Shown here: in pieces, positions 18,797 through 22,878 of the stretch
Numbering within the stretch: position 1 is the first letter of the stretch
Layout of the letters: each line of letters begins with the position of its first letter
NCBI GenBank assembly: GCA_003990745.1
Contig: RBNI01001351.1
Coordinates: forward strand, 1 to 22,878
Reading direction: 5' to 3'
DNA length: 22,878 bases
Source of the DNA: Jimgerdemannia flammicorona
Taxonomy: Eukaryota > Mucoromycota > Endogonomycetes > Endogonales > Endogonaceae
Notes under the pieces: model-generated
Database searches by the model: none
What the model saw: the letters and a program-made list of their open reading frames with translations, nothing else
Told to the model about the DNA's origin: nothing
Made by a program: the position numbers and the translations under genes

Positions 18797-19351
18797 ATAT
18801 AGCACTTAGTATCTTGCTGAGTCAAAATGTAGTTATATAGTATAAGTGTGAACTAACATATTAAGAGATCATCTGACTGCAGAGTTAGTTCACAGTTACA
18901 TCATCTAACTATACTAATAACTGCTAGGTTATCTATAGATTTAGATGCTATCTGGGTAGTCTTCAATGATATCAGTATTGATGACATTATTTCTGATGAA
19001 GTAGTCATCTAGGAAGAGTGGTTCTCAGATTACTTCTCTCTGTTCACTCAGATAATAATATATTGAGACCTCATCACTATCCTACAGAATAGCATCATCT
19101 GTCTCATATACTGAGTATAGAGTTAATGGATGAAGAAGGAGTGCATTATCTTTACTTTCATCAGATTTACTATCTATATATTTTCTATAGGTAATGATGC
19201 TATAAGTTATAGGGTTGTAGTATACTAGTGACTGTTACTTATTTCATTTATACTCAGGAGATAGAGTTGTCAGTTCAATCTTGAGAGTTATCTGGAGGTA
19301 TAGATTGTATTCTCTGGTTTCTTCATTATAGTTGAAGTAGTTAGGAGTAAA
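18797..19351 (-). pseudogene. Element B 5' internal (probable gag start), separated by element A
   Basis: On the minus strand one frame runs from about 19,350 (FTPNYFNYNEETREYNLYL) through LTTLSPEYK, VYYNPITYSIITYRKYID, SDESKDNALLLHPLTLYSVYETDDAIL and DSDEVSIYYYLSEQREV to about 19,020, with stops that fit lost Gln or Trp codons. It is rich in Asp, Ser and Tyr and matches no family I know. By position, right after the 5' LTR of element B, it would be the beginning of gag or a leader reading frame. Sequence below 19,000 is too decayed to read. No TGG-type primer binding site is visible at 19,351. Confidence 0.45.
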
Positions 19352-20294
19352 TGTGAATTGGTACTCATACTAGTAGTCATTATCTCAATAGGTCTCATAG
19401 ATGGTTATGAACTATTATAAGTTCATTAGCAAGATTGGCAGAGTGATCAGAGCTGGCAGAGATCCTTGGCTAGAGGTCATATTGGCATCAGAGAGATCAT
19501 TATCTTCTACTTCACCATTATCAAACTAGATTATATTGTAGATATCCTTCATAGTGTATCCAACTTGAGATATTTGCAGGATGTGGTCATTGGGGTGCAG
19601 AAAGGTTCTGTATATAGTTTGAATATATTTAATATACTTATGGTTGAGTTCTTATACCATATTGTCAATTTGGCTATAAGACAGAGTGGTATCCATTTCA
19701 GTAGTAGTAACTCAGAGTTAGGAAATAAAGGTACTGTACTCATAAAAGAGTTCTTGGTATTTACAGGCAATAGTTTCTAATGTTGAGACATCTGTGTAAT
19801 ATCTGTATCATAGTGGTATTTGACTATATCTTCTAGGAGAGAGCTGATCTAGTAGTAGCTTAAGATTTATCTGATTCGATAGGCCTCACTAAGCATGTTT
19901 AGGGCATTCTATTAGACTTCTATAAAGTAGAGGAGTGCCAGACTATGGATATTTATAAGGGGCAGAGGGGGTGTGGCTCAGTTGACAATGGTATTCCAAA
20001 TGTCAGTATAGATACAGTATGGTCATGGTTATGTATATTTTTCAAAAGTTGTAATTGTTTGTTTTATTTATTATAGTTCTCCATTTCAACACATCTGAGT
20101 ACTTGGTATATATATATTTGGTCCTGATTGGTAAGGTTCTATTTGTATAAATCTTATATTCTATAACTTTGAGTTGACTCAGCTTTGTACTCTGTGACTT
20201 TGGTTTGACTCAGCTTCATGATCTTGCATGTGATTTCTGGATTTGTTCTAAGAATGATGTGTAATTTTGGTGGCTTAAAGATTGTACACTTATA
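19352..20294 (-). repeat. Element B 5' LTR
   Basis: 943 bp matching 1,983-2,940. It is less T/A-shifted than its partner. Its right edge (TTATA, TTACA in the partner) abuts a reverse transcriptase fragment of another gypsy family, and its left edge abuts element B interior. Short open frames on both strands (for example plus 19,466-19,780) have no known domain and are probably chance. Confidence 0.65.
19950..19957 (-). promoter_or_regulatory. TATA box in element B 5' LTR
   Basis: TATAAATA on the minus strand after CCCCTCTGCCCCT, almost identical to the block at 2,581-2,606 in the other LTR despite strong divergence around it. Candidate promoter of element B. Confidence 0.5.
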
Positions 20295-20830
20295 GCTGTC
20301 TTCTCAATATCTTTCTCATCAATGAGGATCTAATGATAGCTATTTTGTAAGTTCAGTAGGGAAAAGGTCTTTGTCTTAAAGATCTGATACAATAACTCAT
20401 CAATCCTAGATAAGATATACTGGTTCTTGATAGTGATCTTATTGAGAGCTCTATAGTCAATATATATTCACAGAGAGCTATCCTTCTTCTTGACAAATAG
20501 AATGAGAGCTCCAAATAGAGAGCAGCTGAGTTCAATATATCTTTGAACTAATAGTTTGGTCAACTCATTCTTGAGAGTCTTGAGTTTAGGTTGAGCTAGC
20601 TAGTAGATACTCTTGTATAGAGATTCAGAATCTGGAATGAGATCAATTCTATATTGGATTTGGTACTTAGGTGGAAGTTCTTGGAGATCCTGAAATATAT
20701 CTTAGAATTTCTCAAATAGTTCTTGAGCTCTAATGAGATTGGGCTACTTGAAGCTTCAGTAACTTTTTGTATAATATAGATGAAGTAGGTGTTTTCTTTT
20801 TTGTAAGAGAGTCTCTTCAATTGAATAGTA
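20295..20830 (-). pseudogene. Element C: gypsy protease-RT fragment of a third family
   Basis: Minus-strand reading gives LQELPPKYQIQYRIDLIPDSE near 20,650, then after the N-terminal RT block LKTLKNELTKLL, the stretch LSCSLFGALILFVKKKDSSL, a TGA where Arg is usual, IYIDYRALNKITIKNQY, LSRIDELLYQIF, FSLLNLQNSYH and DEKDIEK. There it stops exactly at the element B LTR edge. Farther upstream (20,820-20,700) KRLSYKKENTYFIYI is in another frame. Its sequence differs clearly from the RTs of A and B. No catalytic YxDD box is present; it is truncated. Confidence 0.85.
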
Positions 20831-20880
20831 GAGATGATTTCAATTCCTTAATAGTTGGTACTAGTGCTCTGAATGAGTCA

Positions 20881-21162
20881 GTTTGAACCAGTTTGAATTG
20901 TGACTATTTCTGATTTGAACTGATTTGAATTAATTATATGATTAATTTGAATCAGTTTGAATTGTGACTGCTCTGATCCAAATCTCCAAACTGGTAATTT
21001 ATATCACCAAATTTGAATTACTGAATTTGAATTATTGAATTCAAATTATTAGATTTGAATCATCAGATTTGAATTATTGAATTCGAATTACTAAATTCAA
21101 ATTATCAGATTTAAATCACTGAATTCAAATCTCTACTAAATTTGAATTATCTGATTTGAATC
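20881..21162. repeat. Palindromic ~14-bp satellite (TTTGAATT / AATTCAAA)
   Basis: From 21,008 to 21,160 about ten units of 13-16 bp follow each other, built from AATTTGAATTATTG-like words in which TTTGAAT alternates with its reverse complement ATTCAAA. A looser version (GTTTGAATTGTGACT twice, GATTTGAACT) reaches back to 20,881. The alternation makes the array able to form hairpins. No gene is present in it. Confidence 0.85.
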
Positions 21163-21163
21163 C

Positions 21164-21171
21164 TATAAATA
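21164..21171 (+). promoter_or_regulatory. Candidate plus-strand TATA box
   Basis: TATAAATA directly after the satellite and ~35 bp before the pyrimidine-rich repeats. The box has the same sequence as those in the LTRs of A and B but the opposite orientation, which suits the plus-strand reading frame at 22,489. Confidence 0.35.
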
Positions 21172-21200
21172 AATGAAACGTATTATATAATTTACTTATA

Positions 21201-21525
21201 TCCCTCACTTACTCCACTTTATTCCCTCACTTGCTCTGCTTTCATTCTCTCACTTGCTCTGCTTTTATTCCCTCACTTGCTCTACTTTTATTTCCTTACT
21301 TACTCTGCTTTCATTCCCTCACTCACTTCACCTTCATTCCCTCACTCACTCTACTTTCATTTCCTCACTTACTCTACTTTCATTCCCTCACTTACTCTGC
21401 TTTACTTTCCTTACTTACTCCACTTTACTTTCCTCACTCACTCTGTTTCACTTCTCTTACTTACTCCACTTCACTTCCCTTACTTGCTCCACTTCACTTT
21501 CCTCACTTGCTCTGCTTTACTTCTC
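21201..21525 (+). repeat. Pyrimidine-rich 23-bp minisatellite
   Basis: About 14 units of CTCACTTRCTCTRCTTTCATTC type follow at 22-23 bp spacing, almost purine-free apart from A. Because the strand contains no stop codon, all three plus-strand frames are open over the array; this explains the overlapping hydrophobic Leu/Ser/Phe-rich reading frames here. I treat them as by-products of the repeat and not as genes. Confidence 0.88.
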
Positions 21526-21567
21526 TCTCTCTCTATTTCTTGCAGCCTATCTTTCATATGTCTCACT

Positions 21568-21750
21568 ACTTGAAAAGGTCATCTATACTTTATTCTGACC
21601 ACCCCAATATATCTTACCACTTGAAAAGGCCATCTATACTCTATTCTGACTACTCTGATATGTCTTGCCATTTAAAAAGGCCATCTATACTCTATTCTGA
21701 CTATCTTGACATATCTTGCTACTTGAAAAGACTATCTGCACTCTCTATCT
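21568..21750 (+). repeat. 51-bp tandem repeat
   Basis: Units begin at 21,568, 21,619, 21,670 and 21,721 (partial), each starting ACTTGAAAAG or a close variant. As 51 is a multiple of three, one frame reads a 17-residue repeat (LKRPSILYSDYSDMSC type). Differences are nearly all transitions. It is more likely a leader or LTR repeat than a protein repeat. Confidence 0.85.
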
Positions 21751-21803
21751 AAGGTACTTTGTATATATTCTCTGATCCATCTCATCTCACCTCACTTCAC
21801 CTT

Positions 21804-21845
21804 ACTGCTTTTAGTATACTGCTTTTGATATATTGCTTTTAGTAT
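21804..21845 (+). repeat. 14-bp tandem repeat, 3 units
   Basis: ACTGCTTTTAGTAT, ACTGCTTTTGATAT and ATTGCTTTTAGTAT follow directly on each other. Confidence 0.8.
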
Positions 21846-21866
21846 GTTATATTTATTCTTATAATG

Positions 21867-21926
21867 ATGTTTGCTAAGCCAATGTTTACTAAACTGATGT
21901 TTGCCAAGCTAATGTTTGCTATGATA
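21867..21926 (+). repeat. 15-bp tandem repeat, 4 units
   Basis: ATGTTTGCTAAGCCA, ATGTTTACTAAACTG, ATGTTTGCCAAGCTA and ATGTTTGCTATGATA are head to tail, differing mostly by transitions. Confidence 0.8.
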
Positions 21927-21949
21927 ATATACTATTAATATAAAGACTG

Positions 21950-22400
21950 TTTGAGGGGGTGTCTTCTGATCTGTATCAAAAATGTACTCTCTCATTTCTG
22001 AGGAAGATCTCTTGTAACCTGTCTTTAATGTTTCATCCAGAAGTTCATTCAGAGAGTATCTCTCAATTTGTACTAATGATGTACTCTCTATCTAGAGGAG
22101 GATCTCTCACAGTCAGTCTTTAGTATCCTGGAGAGGCTGATCAGGAGAGTGTCTCCTGATTTGTGCTAGCTATATACTCTCACTTTAGCAGAGGACTTCT
22201 TTCAGTCAGCCTCCAGTATTCACTCTTGAGAGGAGAACTTCTGGCCTATCTCACCATGATAGGGATGTCACAAGGATGACTGGAGGCCAGTTGGGATAGT
22301 AACTCCCAATCTGTACCAATAATATCCTCTCTCTTCAGAGGAGTATCTCTTGTGGCCAGTCTCTAGTATCCTCTGGTATCCTCTAGCATCCCTCAGCATT
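21950..22400 (+). repeat. Degenerate ~95-100-bp tandem repeat, 4 units
   Basis: Four diverged units start near 21,952, 22,050, 22,144 and 22,296. Each has GAGAGTGTCTCCTGATTTGT-like, GTACTCTCT, AGAGGAGGATCTCT and CAGTCTCTAGTATCCT blocks in the same order. Unit three carries an insertion of ~55 bp. The rest up to 22,488 is non-coding leader with no further feature seen. Confidence 0.7.
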
Positions 22401-22488
22401 TCTTGTCAGTTATGGTTTCTTTTTTCCATTCCGACAATCCTCCACTTTGCACCACCACTGTTAGGTTCTTCTAGTATATTATTGTGAA

Positions 22489-22878
22489 ATGGAAGCTAAT
22501 TTTATCTCTACTGATTTTGACCCAAGTGAATTGCTGACTGCTTCAAGATAGGAGTTAGAGGCTGCTTTAGTAATTCCCTCAACCCTTCTATCTAGTATAG
22601 TTAGTCCAGGGTTGGATTTTGGAAAACCTCTGGAATATAATATTTTGGAAAAGTTTTTAGACTTACTAGCTTATATAATTAATATAGAGTGAGTAATTGA
22701 TGTATTTTGGGAGATATTTAGAAGCTCCTACTATGAGAGATTGTCTGAGCTGTAGTATTTTTGGGGTCCTCAGGGGGGACAACGTCGTGGTTTGGTGGTT
22801 AGGATCTGTGAGCAGAGTGGTGGGAGGGTGGCGATTGTGTTAGACAAAGTGGTCTTTTATCGGGAAGGGGTAGGGGGG
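22489..22878 (+). pseudogene. Element D: plus-strand gag-like reading frame, 5' part
   Basis: From ATG at 22,489 the frame runs to the window edge (130 codons) with three stops: TAG at 22,549, TGA near 22,693 and TAG near 22,753, each at a position where Gln or Trp by a single transition would fit. It begins MEANFISTDFDPSELLTASR and has FGKPLEYNILEKFLDLLAYI, VIDVFWEIFRSSYYERLSEL and YFWGPQGGQ. I recognise no family; gag of a further LTR element is a guess from the long repeat-filled leader and TATA box before it. From about 22,765 the bases turn GC-rich with several CpG, while the frame stays open. Confidence 0.45.

Larger units (their letters stand above)
1983..20294 (-). mobile_element. Element B: degraded Ty3/gypsy chromovirus with dUTPase, split by element A
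   Basis: Direct repeats at 1,983-2,940 and 19,352-20,294 flank a decayed gypsy interior. On the minus strand that interior reads gag, zinc knuckle, dUTPase, protease, RT, RNase H, integrase, chromodomain, then a polypurine tract directly against the low-coordinate LTR. Element A (9,942-18,792) interrupts its 5' (gag) part, leaving about 7.55 kb of interior and about 9.45 kb for the whole. The LTR interpretation rests on the repeat pair, TG/CA-like ends and the adjacent polypurine tract. Against it, I see no clear primer binding site next to 19,351 and no target duplication, and the two outer flanks are unrelated elements. Stops and frameshifts are everywhere; it is dead. Confidence 0.65.

Noticed and set aside
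19466..19780. 104-codon plus-strand frame in the element B 5' LTR.
   Set aside because: The corresponding stretch of the other LTR copy is broken in the same frame at several places, and the minus strand is open as well; no motif.
21231..21752. Long hydrophobic frames over the CT-rich repeats, resembling membrane proteins.
   Set aside because: All three frames are open because the repeat lacks stop codons; the 23-bp period shifts frame with each unit. Only the 51-bp part keeps a frame.

Overview
The window looks like a transposon-rich, AT-rich block of a filamentous fungal genome. About 21.6 kb of CpG-poor sequence (roughly 1,150-22,760) lies between two GC-richer, CpG-containing edges. Inside it, nearly every recognisable protein belongs to an LTR retrotransposon. 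Their breaks are overwhelmingly C-to-T or G-to-A changes: CAA/CAG to TAA/TAG, CGA to TGA, TGG to TGA/TAG. This resembles repeat-induced point mutation (RIP) plus CpG decay. It suggests an ascomycete with a two-compartment genome; that assignment is inference, and no host gene was recognised.

Layout from left to right: (1) 1-1,140, GC-richer island, no intact gene. (2) 1,150-1,982, Ty1/copia RT-RNase H fragment, minus strand. (3) 1,983-20,294, an old Ty3/gypsy chromovirus ('element B', minus strand) with ~0.95-kb LTRs. Its internal part, in transcription order, reads gag, zinc knuckle, dUTPase, protease, RT, RNase H, integrase, chromodomain. (4) 9,942-18,792, a younger, essentially full-length Ty3/gypsy element ('element A', minus strand) inserted inside element B. 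It has 1.58-kb LTRs, a primer binding site, a polypurine tract, a candidate 4-bp target duplication, and one gag-PR-dUTPase-RT-RNase H reading frame followed by integrase. (5) 20,295-20,830, RT fragment of a third gypsy family. (6) 20,881-22,400, a stack of different tandem repeats, including a palindromic 14-bp satellite and a pyrimidine-rich 23-bp minisatellite. (7) 22,489-22,878, the start of a plus-strand, gag-like reading frame with three stops, running off the window.

Three points stand out. Both gypsy elements carry a trimeric-type dUTPase domain, but at different places in the polyprotein: between zinc knuckle and protease in B (as in betaretroviruses), and between protease and RT in A. 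In element A, each long LTR also contains a 277-codon reading frame that lies wholly in U3, on the gag-pol strand and upstream of the LTR TATA box. In the 3' LTR it would therefore be a third gene downstream of pol. Its two copies have the same length and are broken at different codons, so the ancestral LTR carried it open. Third, the two LTRs of each element give an internal record of mutation: A's LTRs differ less than B's, in agreement with the nesting order.

Limits: domain calls come from reading motifs by eye in conceptual translations. Domain edges are approximate, and no searches were run.
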